DNA from: Rhodococcus sp. BP22 | Lineage (GTDB): Bacteria > Actinomycetota > Actinomycetes > Mycobacteriales > Mycobacteriaceae | Direction: 5' to 3' | Length of the DNA stretch: 64,000 nucleotides | NCBI RefSeq assembly: GCF_014281965.1 | Contig: NZ_JACFTB010000003.1 | Coordinates: 372,001 to 436,000 of the forward strand | In this document: positions 18,246-27,137 of the stretch, one piece after another | How the letters are laid out: every line of letters starts with the position of its first letter | Numbering within the stretch: position 1 is the first letter of the stretch | The notes under the pieces: model-generated | What the model was told of the DNA's origin: nothing | Databases searched by the model: none | The model's input: the letters and a program-made list of their open reading frames with translations, nothing else | Translations under genes and position numbers: made by a program

Positions 18246-19379
18246 TTACCGGCGGGTTGTATCGATGCTGAGCGACATGCCTACCAGTCCCCGCTCGCGC
18301 ACGGCGAGCTTTGCCGCGACGGCTTCGAGTGCCTTCGCTGCCGGAGTCTCGGGGTGACCCAGCACGATGGGAATCCCGTTGTCACCGCCTTCTCGAACCG
18401 CGGTATCGAGTGGAACCTGGCCCAGTAGTGGAACAGTGGCGCCGACAGCCTTGGTCAATCGGTCGGACACGTCCTGGCCACCGCCCGATCCGAAGATGTC
18501 CATGCGGGTGCCGTCGGGCAGCTCGAGCCAGGACATGTTCTCCACGACTCCGGCAATACGTTGGCGGGTCTGTAGCGCGATGGCTCCTGCGCGCTCGGCA
18601 ACCTCCGCTGCTGCCTGCTGCGGTGTGGTGACAACGAGGATCTCTGCGCCGGGAACCAATTGCGCCACCGAGATCGCGATGTCTCCGGTGCCGGGTGGGA
18701 GGTCGAGAAGAAGGACGTCGAGATCTCCCCAGAACACGTCCGCGAGGAATTGCTGCAAGGCGCGGTGCAACATAGGACCGCGCCATACGACGGGGGTGTT
18801 GCCCTGAGTGAACTGGGCAATGGAAATGAACTTCACGCCGTAAGCCTGTGGCGGCATGATCATCTTCTCGACCTGGGTCGGCTTGGCATCGTTGCCGAAC
18901 ATCCGAGGAACCGAGTGACCGTAGATGTCGGCGTCGAGCACACCCACCGACAGGCCGCGGGCGGCCAACGATGCAGCGAGGTTGACCGTGACGGAAGACT
19001 TTCCGACGCCACCCTTGCCCGACGCGACGGCGTACACGCGAGTCAGCGACCCGGGCTGGGCGAACGGAATGAGGGGTTCGGCGGAATCGCCTCGTAGAGA
19101 TCTGCGGAGTTCGGTGCGCTGCTCGTCGTTCATCACATCGAGTTCGACGTTGATGACGCCGACTCCCGGGACGTCGGCGACGGCTTTCTTGACGCTCTCG
19201 CTGATCTCGCCCTTCATCGGGCATCCGGCGGTGGTGAGGTAGATGCCCACGTCGACTGCGCCGCCGTCGCCTATCGTGACGCTCTTGACCATGCCTAGAT
19301 CAGTGATCGGTTTGTGAATTTCCGGATCGATGACCTTCGAAAGTGCTGTTCGAACGTCGGATTCCGTAAGGACTGCCAT
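18246..19379 (-). CDS. mrp: Mrp/NBP35-family iron-sulfur carrier ATPase
   Basis: The 377-residue protein has an N-terminal MIP18/DUF59 domain (about 1-95, with GCPMKG), then a P-loop ATPase with deviant Walker A GKGGVGKSS (near 121) and DLPPGTGD. The family carries or repairs Fe-S clusters. The C-terminal CxxC that binds the bridging cluster in Mrp/ApbC is missing: the expected region reads ENMSWLELPDGTRMDIFG. Mycobacterial Mrp (Rv1229c) appears similar from memory. ATG 19379 follows a -10-like hexamer. Confidence 0.9.
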   Translation of the reverse strand: MAVLTESDVRTALSKVIDPEIHKPITDLGMVKSVTIGDGGAVDVGIYLTTAGCPMKGEISESVKKAVADVPGVGVINVELDVMNDEQRTELRRSLRGDSAEPLIPFAQPGSLTRVYAVASGKGGVGKSSVTVNLAASLAARGLSVGVLDADIYGHSVPRMFGNDAKPTQVEKMIMPPQAYGVKFISIAQFTQGNTPVVWRGPMLHRALQQFLADVFWGDLDVLLLDLPPGTGDIAISVAQLVPGAEILVVTTPQQAAAEVAERAGAIALQTRQRIAGVVENMSWLELPDGTRMDIFGSGGGQDVSDRLTKAVGATVPLLGQVPLDTAVREGGDNGIPIVLGHPETPAAKALEAVAAKLAVRERGLVGMSLSIDTTRR

Positions 19380-19385
19380 GACCCC

Positions 19386-19391
19386 ATGCTA
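19386..19391 (-). promoter_or_regulatory. -10 element of mrp
   Basis: On the minus strand TAGCAT is followed by GGGGTC and ATG 19379. The G-run could also serve as a weak Shine-Dalgarno if a longer transcript exists. Confidence 0.45.
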
Positions 19392-19405
19392 TCGGGGCCC
19401 CGACG

Positions 19406-20269
19406 CTAGTGGATGCGGGGGAGCTCGTCCGAGGTCGGGACGATTCCGGTTGCGTAACCGGTGGACCAGGCGAGCACATTGGCGACGTATGCCATCGAAT
19501 TGTTGTACCGCAGAATTGCCTTGGTCGTCTGGCCGAGATCACGCAGGTCCAGTCCACCGTCGCAGAGGTACTTACCGGTGGCGAGAGCTGCGTCGTAGAG
19601 GTTCTGGGGGTCGGAGATGCCGTCGCCGTTACCGTCGGCGTGGTAGTGATTCCAGGTCTCCGGTAGGAACTGCATTGGTCCGACGGCGCGATCGAAATGT
19701 GGGTCGCCGTCGAGGGCGCCTCCGTCGGTGTCTGCGATGACGTTGTTTCCGGCGAGCGAGCCGTCCAATCGGGGGCCGAGGATCGGTTCGAACAATTCGC
19801 CCGCGTCATCTGCTTTGCCGTTGTTCGCATGAGTGGACTCGACGCGGCCGATACCGGCGATGACGGTCCAGCTGATACCGCAGCCCGGCAGCTCGGCGGT
19901 CAGGATCTGCTCGGCGTTCTTGTATGCCGACACGTTGACCGTGGGGATGGCGATCGGGCTGGCCATCAGAGACGTGGGTAGCTCGGGCGTCGGCGCAACC
20001 GCGGGTTGCGGGGCGGCGGCTACGGCCAGCGCGACCGGTGCCTCGGCTGCGGCGACGGGCTGAGCGTCGGTCTCCGATGCGAGGGGACGTGGAGTCTCGA
20101 CCACGGGCTCCGACTGCTCGGTCGTCGACTCCGATGCCATGAACGGGAGGTACTCCGCTGCTCCTGCGCTGGAAGCCGCAGTGATGAGACCTGCGGGGAC
20201 AAGGCCGGTCAGAGCGATCACCGAATTCCGCCGCATAGTGGAGTTCGATGCTCTTCTGTGACGTCCCAC
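19406..20269 (-). CDS. Secreted lytic murein transglycosylase
   Basis: This 287-residue exported enzyme cleaves peptidoglycan glycan strands. It has a signal sequence (hydrophobic stretch near 18-38, ending AGAA), an Ala/Pro-rich linker (about 45-105), and a transglycosylase domain with the catalytic glutamate in GRVESTHAN, plus GPMQFLPETW and the Asp-rich DGNGDGISDP loop. It matches Rv1230c. The GTG start is set by GAGGAGG at 8-nt spacing. An upstream gap of 137 bp separates it from the DUF1003 gene and probably holds its promoter. Confidence 0.88.
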   Translation of the reverse strand: MGRHRRASNSTMRRNSVIALTGLVPAGLITAASSAGAAEYLPFMASESTTEQSEPVVETPRPLASETDAQPVAAAEAPVALAVAAAPQPAVAPTPELPTSLMASPIAIPTVNVSAYKNAEQILTAELPGCGISWTVIAGIGRVESTHANNGKADDAGELFEPILGPRLDGSLAGNNVIADTDGGALDGDPHFDRAVGPMQFLPETWNHYHADGNGDGISDPQNLYDAALATGKYLCDGGLDLRDLGQTTKAILRYNNSMAYVANVLAWSTGYATGIVPTSDELPRIH

Positions 20270-20406
20270 GCCTGGTACCTCCTCGTCGCCCCGTTGTTTC
20301 GAGGCTTTCCGTTTGAATTCCGGAGTCGAGGGTACCCGATTCGAGATGATTTCGTTACCGCGCCGTTATAGAGCGTGTCGTGCGAGGTCAAGCCGCCGCC
20401 GAAACG

Positions 20407-20976
20407 TTATTCGATGTGATCCGTGCCGGACCCCCACGTCTCCCCGTCACTTTTCGACGCGGGACGTGAGGATTTCTTTCTGGACTTCTTCACCGGCGCC
20501 GGTGAAACGCCGTTCAACTGTTCGAGAAGTTCCCTGATCTCGTCGAGTTCGCGGCGCAGATAGTCGCGGGTAGCGACCTCGCCGACGGCGATGCGCAGTG
20601 ACGCGAGTTCGCGGGCGAGGAACTCGGTGTCCGCTTTGGTCTGCTGCGCTCGTGCTCGATCTTCCTCCAGCGACACGCGGTCGCGGTCGTCCTGACGGTT
20701 CTGTGCAAGCAGGATCAGCGGCGCCGCATACGCAGCCTGAGTGGAGAACGCGAGGTTGAGCAGGATGAACGGGTATGGATCCCAGCGCAGATTGACCGCA
20801 ACGACGTTGAGGAAGATCCAGACGATGACGATGGCCGTCTGAATGATGAGGTAGCGCCCGGTGCCGAGGAATCGTGCAGCCTTTTCACCGGATCTGCCCA
20901 CGTCGACGTCGAGGTGGAAATTGAACAGCTTGGTCCCGCGTGGGGTGTCCATCCGTTGGCGGGCTGTTTCCTTCAT
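20407..20976 (-). CDS. DUF1003 membrane protein (Rv1231c-like)
   Basis: The 189-residue protein has two membrane helices (about 48-68 and 77-97), then a long charged helical region likely to form a coiled coil (QDDRDRVSLEEDRARAQQTK) and a basic tail. These are marks of DUF1003 proteins. ATG 20976 overlaps the upstream MgtE_N-CBS stop (ATGA), so the two are co-translated. The pairing suggests that this membrane protein works with the soluble Mg2+/nucleotide-sensing partner, but the activity is unknown. Confidence 0.82.
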   Translation of the reverse strand: MKETARQRMDTPRGTKLFNFHLDVDVGRSGEKAARFLGTGRYLIIQTAIVIVWIFLNVVAVNLRWDPYPFILLNLAFSTQAAYAAPLILLAQNRQDDRDRVSLEEDRARAQQTKADTEFLARELASLRIAVGEVATRDYLRRELDEIRELLEQLNGVSPAPVKKSRKKSSRPASKSDGETWGSGTDHIE

Positions 20977-22247
20977 CGGCCGGCCACCTCTTGCTCTCGC
21001 CAATCCTCCGGTAACAGGTGATCGAGAAGGTCGTCCACTGTTACCGCGCCCACCAAATGGTCCTCATCGTCGACTACCGGGCCGCAGACCAGGTTGTATG
21101 TCGCGAAATACCGCGTGACGGTAGTCAAACTGTCCTCGGTGGAGAGACGGGGGAGCGCACTGTCGAGCACACCACCGATCAAGCTTGCGGGCGGTTCACG
21201 CAGCAACTGCTGCAAATGAACGCATCCGAGATACGCCCCCGTCGGCGTCGCGGTCGGCGGCCGAACGACGAACACCAACGAGGCCAACGCTGGAGTCAGA
21301 TCCGGATTGCGCGCCCGCGCGAGTGCTTCGGCGACGGTGGTCGACGCCGTCAAGATGACCGGCTGGGGCGTCATCATGCCACCGGCCGTATCGGGAGAGT
21401 GCGCGAGCAAACGGCGAACCGGTGCCGAGTCCTCCGGGTCCATCAGGCGCAGTAGTGATTCCGCCTCGGTCTTCGGCAGCTCACCGAGCAGGTCGGCGGC
21501 GTCGTCGGGGTCCATCGCTTCGAGCACGTCCACCCCACGATCGACGCCCAGGTAATGCATCAACTCCACCTGATCGTCATCGGGTAGCTCCTGCACGATG
21601 TCGGCCAAGCGCTCGTCGTTCAGCGCCATCGCCACTTCCATACGCCTTTTGACGGGGAGTTCGCGCATCGCGTGCGCCACGTCGGCGGCACGTAGGTCCT
21701 CGAACTGCATCAGAAGTTGCGCGACGCCCTGACCGGGCAACGACAGCTCGTTCTGCGTCAAACCCTGAACGTGCTGCCAATCGACAACGTGGATCGCGCC
21801 GCGACGGGCAAGTCGTTGACGCTGGCGCCGCACTGCGACACGAGCGACGAGCCAATCCCGGGTACGGGTCAGTTCGATCCCGAGATCGACCACGAGCGAG
21901 TCGACATCGTGCATCTCCTCGAGCTCTGGGTCGTCGACGCGGACCTTGGAATCGAGGATCTGCGCGAAGACCAGAATCTCGTTCGCGCGCTGGGTGAATC
22001 GACGCAGACTCACGTTGCCGGTGTTGAGTTGCACGGAGTTCGGCTCGATGCTCGTGACCCGAAGCATCGGCACGAAAATCCTTCGGCGCGTGGAAAGTTC
22101 GACGACGACTCCCAGCACGCGAGGTTGGGCGCGTCCGATGCGCATGGTGATGACCAGATCGCGCACACGGCCGATCGACTCACCATCGGGACCGAGAACC
22201 ACCAGGCCCGCCAGCCTGGCCGCAAATACCTTGCTCAGAGCTGCCAT
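20973..22247 (-). CDS. Soluble MgtE_N and CBS domain protein with PRC-barrel (Rv1232c-like)
   Basis: The 424-residue protein has a PRC-barrel-like N-terminus (VLGPDGESIGRVRDLVITMR), an MgtE N-terminal superhelix (about 160-280, repeated AxxLxELP motifs), and two CBS domains (about 290-415, ending DLLDHLLP). MgtE uses such domains to sense Mg2+ and gate its channel. Here no channel domain follows, so the protein is a stand-alone sensor or adaptor. It is coupled to a DUF1003 membrane protein. Start ATG 22247 lies 7 nt after a -10 hexamer. Confidence 0.82.
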   Translation of the reverse strand: MAALSKVFAARLAGLVVLGPDGESIGRVRDLVITMRIGRAQPRVLGVVVELSTRRRIFVPMLRVTSIEPNSVQLNTGNVSLRRFTQRANEILVFAQILDSKVRVDDPELEEMHDVDSLVVDLGIELTRTRDWLVARVAVRRQRQRLARRGAIHVVDWQHVQGLTQNELSLPGQGVAQLLMQFEDLRAADVAHAMRELPVKRRMEVAMALNDERLADIVQELPDDDQVELMHYLGVDRGVDVLEAMDPDDAADLLGELPKTEAESLLRLMDPEDSAPVRRLLAHSPDTAGGMMTPQPVILTASTTVAEALARARNPDLTPALASLVFVVRPPTATPTGAYLGCVHLQQLLREPPASLIGGVLDSALPRLSTEDSLTTVTRYFATYNLVCGPVVDDEDHLVGAVTVDDLLDHLLPEDWREQEVAGR

Positions 22248-22254
22248 GATGTCA

Positions 22255-22260
22255 AGGTTA
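22255..22260 (-). promoter_or_regulatory. -10 element of leaderless MgtE_N-CBS gene
   Basis: On the minus strand TAACCT is followed by seven bases and ATG 22247, with no Shine-Dalgarno. It lies in the 53-bp gap shared with the divergent CitE-like gene. Confidence 0.5.
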
Positions 22261-22300
22261 GAGCGTCAACGGATATTTCAGAGAATCAGACAGGGGTGGC

Positions 22301-23272
22301 GTGAACGTGACTTCGGTGGAGCGAGACCGTCCGCGTCGATCGGTTCTTGCCGTTCCCGGCAGTTCCGCGAAGATGATCGAGAAAGCCAAGACACTTCCCG
22401 CGGACGCAATCTTTCTCGACCTCGAGGATGCGGTCGCCGCTATCGCGAAGGTCGAAGCACGCGGACGGATAGTGGAGGCGCTCAACTCCGACGGCTGGGG
22501 CGAACAGATCAAGGTCGTCCGCGTCAACGACTGGACGACGCCGTGGACGCACGGTGATGTGATCGAGGTCGTCTCCGGTGCAGGCGGCAACCTGGACGCG
22601 ATCCTGCTCCCCAAGGTAGAGACCGCCGCGCACGTCCAGGCGCTCGATTTGTTGCTCACGCAGGTGGAAAAGCTTGCGGGTCTGCCGGTGGGCGCCATCG
22701 ACATCGAGCCACAGATCGAGAGTGCGACAAGCCTGCGCAACATCGACGCGATCGCTACCGCGAGTCCTCGTGTGCGCACCCTCGTCTTCGGGCCTGCAGA
22801 TCTGATGGCCAGCGTCAACATGCGCACACTCGTCGTCGGCGAACAACCGGAGGGCTACGACACCGGCGACGCCTATCACCACATTCTGATGACCATCCTG
22901 TTGGCCGCGCGCACGCACGGGCTACAGGCGATCGACGGACCGTACCTCCAGATTCGCGACCTCGACGCGTTCCGGCGCGCCGCGGGTCGCACCGCGGGCC
23001 TCGGTTTCGACGGGAAATGGGTACTGCACCCGACGCAGATCGACGCCGCCAACGAGATATTCAGCCCGCGTCAGTCCGACTTCGACAAGGCCGAGATGAT
23101 TCTCGACGCCTACGAGTTCCACACCTCCGCCGCAGGCGGCGGCCGTGGTGCTGTCATGTTGGGGGACGAGATGATCGACGAGGCCAGCCGGAAGATGGCG
23201 CTTGTCGTCTCGGCGAAGGGGAGAGCCGCAGGCATGACACGGACGACCTCGTTCACGCCGCCTGCGACGTAG
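22301..23272 (+). CDS. HpcH/HpaI (CitE-like) aldolase/lyase, possibly malyl-CoA lyase type
   Basis: The 323-residue TIM-barrel protein has RRSVLAVPGSS, the FLDLEDAVA motif, the metal-binding glutamate in IEPQIES, and LVFGPADLMASV. These mark CitE-like and malyl-CoA/citramalyl-CoA lyases, which cleave acyl-CoA thioesters such as malyl-CoA to acetyl-CoA and glyoxylate. No citrate lyase partners (CitD/CitF) lie nearby, so a citrate lyase role is unlikely. GTG 22301 follows GGGGTGG. It is divergent from the MgtE_N-CBS gene. The substrate is unproven. Confidence 0.8.
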   Translation: MNVTSVERDRPRRSVLAVPGSSAKMIEKAKTLPADAIFLDLEDAVAAIAKVEARGRIVEALNSDGWGEQIKVVRVNDWTTPWTHGDVIEVVSGAGGNLDAILLPKVETAAHVQALDLLLTQVEKLAGLPVGAIDIEPQIESATSLRNIDAIATASPRVRTLVFGPADLMASVNMRTLVVGEQPEGYDTGDAYHHILMTILLAARTHGLQAIDGPYLQIRDLDAFRRAAGRTAGLGFDGKWVLHPTQIDAANEIFSPRQSDFDKAEMILDAYEFHTSAAGGGRGAVMLGDEMIDEASRKMALVVSAKGRAAGMTRTTSFTPPAT

Positions 23273-23350
23273 TACGCCCGCAAACGCACAGGGCATGGTG
23301 AAACACCACAACGGGTATCTGTTGTGTCCGTTCCCAGGCACAATGGATAC

Positions 23351-23842
23351 ATGACGAATCCACTCTCGCAGCCCGGCCGCGGTGGCCAAGGCCTTCCGAC
23401 GCCTCCGTCAGGATGGCCGATCGGCTCCTACCCCACCTATGCCGAGGCTCAGAAGGCTGTCGACTACCTCTCCGATCAGGAGTTCTCCGTACAAGACGTC
23501 ACGATCGTCGGCGTCGACCTCATGCAGGTCGAGCGAGTCCTCGGCAGACTCACCTGGGCCAAAGTGATTGGCGGAGGAATTGTTTCGGGTGCGTGGCTGG
23601 GCGTATTCCTCGGTCTCGTACTCGGAATCTTCACCAACGGCAACCTTTTCGGTGCTTTGGCCATAGGCATCGTCGGCGGCATCATCTTCGGTCTCATCTC
23701 CACCGCCATTCCGTACGCAGCAACGCGCGGGCAACGTGACTTCGCGTCGAGCATGCAGCTCGTCGCCGGTCGCTACGACGTCTTGTGCGAGCCCAAGAGT
23801 GCCGAGAAGGCCCGGGACATGCTCGCAAAGCTGTCGATCTGA
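23351..23842 (+). CDS. Small membrane protein of general-stress 17M/YflT type (Rv1234-like)
   Basis: This 163-residue protein starts with a soluble segment containing SYPTYAEAQKAVDYLSD, typical of the general stress protein 17M-like domain. Two glycine-rich membrane helices follow (about 72-118), then a short cytoplasmic end. It lies just before lpqY-sugABC, as in M. tuberculosis, but 136 bp separate them. ATG 23351 is chosen over an upstream in-frame start at 23324. No function is established. Confidence 0.75.
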   Translation: MTNPLSQPGRGGQGLPTPPSGWPIGSYPTYAEAQKAVDYLSDQEFSVQDVTIVGVDLMQVERVLGRLTWAKVIGGGIVSGAWLGVFLGLVLGIFTNGNLFGALAIGIVGGIIFGLISTAIPYAATRGQRDFASSMQLVAGRYDVLCEPKSAEKARDMLAKLSI

Positions 23843-23978
23843 CCCGATAGTCATCTGTCGGACATTACGGAATAGTCCCAATTTCGCCTCGAGGACTGTG
23901 AGTTCGGTTACGTTTCTTTACGCGCAGGGTAGACCAGAGCAACTGCTGCGCGAGTAATCGAAAATACGGAGGCGGAAA

Positions 23979-25349
23979 GTGCCGAGACAACGTGGTCCGA
24001 GGCCGAGAAACGCAACCAGGATAGGGGTGTTGGCCGCAGCTGCTCTGGTCGTCACTCCGCTGTTGGCGGCATGTGGATCGTCGGACAGCAGCACCCCGGT
24101 GCTGAGTTTCTATACAGCTGCGGACGGTGCCGAGCAATATGCGGCCGCCGCACAGGCCTGTTCGGCGGCGTCGGGCGGCCGCTACACCGTGGAGCAGAGG
24201 ACTCTCCCCAAGAGCGCCAACGATCAGCGGCTTCAGCTGGCTCGACGGTTGGCGGGCAACGACAGTTCACTCGACCTGATGACGCTCGACGTCGTCTGGA
24301 CGGCGGAGTTCGCCGAAGCAGGTTGGGCGCTGCCGGTTCCCGAGGAATTGTCCGCCAAACTGCGCGACGGGTCGACCCTCGAAGGTCCCCTGGCAACGGC
24401 AGAATGGCAAGACCAGCTGTACGCGGTTCCGCTCAACTCCAATACGCAGCTGCTCTGGTATCGCCCGGACCAGGTTCCAGGCGGCGTACCCCCACAAACG
24501 TGGGATCAGCTGATCGACGTCGCCGAAGCGAATGCTGCAGAGGGCAAGCCGTCGTACATCGGGGTTCAGGCCAAGCAGTACGAGGGCCTGATGGTGTGGT
24601 TCAACAGCCTCCTGGTCAGCGCGGGCGGTCAAGTAGTCGGTGATGACGGTACGACTGTCACCCTCAACGACACTCCGGAGCATCGCGCGGCCACCGAAAA
24701 AGCACTCGAAATCATGAAACGTGTTGCAACCGCGGACGGTGCGGATCCGTCCATTTCTCAGACCGACGAAGCGACGGCCCGACTCGGACTCGAAGCAGGT
24801 AGCTCCGCATTCGAGGTCAACTACCCGTTCGTCCTGCCTGGTCTGAAAGAGAACGCGGTCGCCGGTGCGGTTCCATTTCTCGACCTGTCGAATGTTCCTG
24901 CCGATCAACAGGATGCGGCAATCGCCGAGGTTTTCCGAAGCGCTCCGTATCCAGCTGTCAAGGAAAACACGCCCGCCAAGGTCACGATCGGTGGATTCAA
25001 CATCGGCGTCGCGAACACGACCCAACACGAGGATCTCGCCTGGGAAGCCGTCGCATGCTTGACGAACGAGGAGAACCAGCGCAACAACGCAGTCAACGGC
25101 GGCGTGCCGCCGGTCCGGCGGAATCTGTACCAGGATCCTGAGTTCCAGGCCGTCTACCCAGCGTGGGAAGGCGTCCTCAACTCGATCGAGAATGCTGCGG
25201 TCCGGCCCGTTTCCCCGGCATATCAGTCCATTTCGATCCTGCTCACCGACGCGCTCAATCCACCGCAGAACATTGACCCCGTCGCGGACGTGGACAAGCT
25301 CGCCGATCTCGTTTCCAAGGCCGTCAACTCGGAAGGGCTGATCCCATGA
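23979..25349 (+). CDS. lpqY: Trehalose-binding lipoprotein LpqY
   Basis: LpqY captures trehalose released at the cell wall (for example during mycolate transfer) for re-import. The 456-residue protein has a lipoprotein signal with lipobox LLAAC near residue 31, and an extracellular sugar-binding fold related to MalE (NTQLLWYRPDQVP, WDQLIDVA). The GTG start at 23979 follows GGAGG. Its stop overlaps the sugA start (ATGA). The order lpqY-sugA-sugB-sugC is the diagnostic trehalose recycling operon. Confidence 0.92.
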   Translation: MPRQRGPRPRNATRIGVLAAAALVVTPLLAACGSSDSSTPVLSFYTAADGAEQYAAAAQACSAASGGRYTVEQRTLPKSANDQRLQLARRLAGNDSSLDLMTLDVVWTAEFAEAGWALPVPEELSAKLRDGSTLEGPLATAEWQDQLYAVPLNSNTQLLWYRPDQVPGGVPPQTWDQLIDVAEANAAEGKPSYIGVQAKQYEGLMVWFNSLLVSAGGQVVGDDGTTVTLNDTPEHRAATEKALEIMKRVATADGADPSISQTDEATARLGLEAGSSAFEVNYPFVLPGLKENAVAGAVPFLDLSNVPADQQDAAIAEVFRSAPYPAVKENTPAKVTIGGFNIGVANTTQHEDLAWEAVACLTNEENQRNNAVNGGVPPVRRNLYQDPEFQAVYPAWEGVLNSIENAAVRPVSPAYQSISILLTDALNPPQNIDPVADVDKLADLVSKAVNSEGLIP

Positions 25350-26299
25350 GCGCACCGACCACCGAGCCCGAATCCGGGTCCGTCGCGCCGGCCAGGCAGG
25401 ATGCGCTGAAGCACATATCAGACGGCAAGAAGGCCGAGCGTCGACTCGGGCTCATGCTGGTCGCGCCCGCCGCGATCATCATGGTGGCCGTCACCGGGTA
25501 TCCGATCGTCTACGCATTTTGGCTCAGCCTGCAGAAGTACAACTTGGCTTTCCCCGACGACCGGGAGTTCGTAGGCTTCTCGAACTACGTCACAGTGCTC
25601 TCGGACAGTTACTGGTGGCAGGCGTTCGGTGTCACGGCGGGAATCACGATCGTGTCGGTGATCATCGAGTTCATCCTCGGGTTGGCTGTGGCACTCGTCA
25701 TGCACCGCACCATCTTCGGCCGCGGCCTCGTGCGTACCGTGGTCCTGATTCCGTACGGCATCGTGACGGTCGCCGCGGCGTACAGCTGGTATTACGCATG
25801 GACGCCGGGCACCGGGTATCTCGCCAACCTCCTTCCCGACGGCAGCGCGCCTCTCACCGAACAGTTCCCGTCGTTGGCGATCATCGTCCTCGCCGAGGTG
25901 TGGAAGACCACGCCGTTCATGGCTCTTCTGCTGCTGGCCGGACTCGCACTCGTCCCGGACGATCTGCTCAAGGCTGCCGAGGTCGATGGAGCCGGTGCCT
26001 GGACGAGGTTGCTGCGCATCACGATTCCGCTCATGAAGCCGGCGATTCTCGTCGCGGTTCTCTTCCGCACCCTGGATGCTTTCCGCATCTTCGACAACAT
26101 CTACGTGTTGACCAAGGGCAGCAACGGCACAGGTTCGGTGTCGATTCTCGGTTACGACAACCTGTTCGGCGCTTTCAATCTCGGACTCGGTTCGGCGATC
26201 AGCGTTCTCATTTTCTTCTGCGTCGCCATCATCGCGTTCGTGTTCATCAAGCTGTTCGGGGCTTCGGCGCCGGGCTCGGACGACGGAGGCCGTAAATAA
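25346..26299 (+). CDS. sugA: Trehalose ABC transporter permease SugA
   Basis: SugA is one half of the membrane channel of the LpqY-SugABC importer. The 317-residue protein has six predicted membrane helices and the EAA motif [20 protein letters not shown], which contacts SugC. It overlaps lpqY by ATGA and sugB by one base (TAATG). A polar N-terminus of about 40 residues precedes the first helix. Confidence 0.92.
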   Translation: MSAPTTEPESGSVAPARQDALKHISDGKKAERRLGLMLVAPAAIIMVAVTGYPIVYAFWLSLQKYNLAFPDDREFVGFSNYVTVLSDSYWWQAFGVTAGITIVSVIIEFILGLAVALVMHRTIFGRGLVRTVVLIPYGIVTVAAAYSWYYAWTPGTGYLANLLPDGSAPLTEQFPSLAIIVLAEVWKTTPFMALLLLAGLALVPDDLLKAAEVDGAGAWTRLLRITIPLMKPAILVAVLFRTLDAFRIFDNIYVLTKGSNGTGSVSILGYDNLFGAFNLGLGSAISVLIFFCVAIIAFVFIKLFGASAPGSDDGGRK

Positions 26300-27132
26300 T
26301 GACGACAGTGACGCCTCGCAAGAAGGTCGGCTGGACGGTCATCAATGTCCTCGTCCTGCTGTACGCGCTCGTTCCGTTGGCCTGGATCATCAGCTTGTCG
26401 TTCAAGTCGACGGCCACGATCACCGATGGCGCGTTCATTCCCCGGTCCTTCACGTTCGACAACTACAAGGGAATCTTCTCCACCAGTCAGTTCACGTCGG
26501 CTCTGATCAACTCGATCGGAATCGGTCTGATCACCACGGTCATCGCCGTCGTGATCGGCACGATGGCGGCCTACGCTGTCGCACGATTGGACTTTCCCGG
26601 CAAGAAGTTGCTCGTCGGTGTCGCGTTGCTCATCGCGATGTTCCCGCAGATCTCGCTCGTCACTCCGCTGTTCGACATCGAGCGTGCTCTCGGCCTTTTC
26701 GACACCTGGCTGGGTCTGATCATCCCGTACACCACGTTCGCGTTGCCGCTGGCGATCTACACGCTCTCCGCGTTCTTCCGGGAGATTCCTTGGGAGCTGG
26801 AGAAAGCGGCGAAGATGGATGGTGCCACTCCAGCACAAGCTTTCCGTAAGGTCATCGCTCCGCTTGCGGCTCCCGGCATCGTGACAGCCGCCATCTTGGT
26901 GTTCATCTTCGCCTGGAACGACTTGCTGCTGGCCATCTCGTTGACCGCAACCGAGCGGTCCATCACCGCGCCTGCCGCGATCGCGCAGTTCACCGGCAGC
27001 TCGCAGTTCGAGGAGCCGACAGGATCGATCGCAGCAGCAGCAGTGGTCATCACAATTCCGATCATCGTTTTCGTGCTCTTTTTCCAACGACGCATCGTGG
27101 CGGGCTTGACGTCCGGCGCAGTGAAGGGATAA
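26299..27132 (+). CDS. sugB: Trehalose ABC transporter permease SugB
   Basis: SugB is the second channel subunit. The 277-residue protein has about six membrane helices and the EAA loop [20 protein letters not shown]. Its ATG shares a base with the sugA stop, and it ends 5 nt before sugC. MalG-type permeases share this layout. Confidence 0.92.
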   Translation: MTTVTPRKKVGWTVINVLVLLYALVPLAWIISLSFKSTATITDGAFIPRSFTFDNYKGIFSTSQFTSALINSIGIGLITTVIAVVIGTMAAYAVARLDFPGKKLLVGVALLIAMFPQISLVTPLFDIERALGLFDTWLGLIIPYTTFALPLAIYTLSAFFREIPWELEKAAKMDGATPAQAFRKVIAPLAAPGIVTAAILVFIFAWNDLLLAISLTATERSITAPAAIAQFTGSSQFEEPTGSIAAAAVVITIPIIVFVLFFQRRIVAGLTSGAVKG

Positions 27133-27137
27133 CCGTC

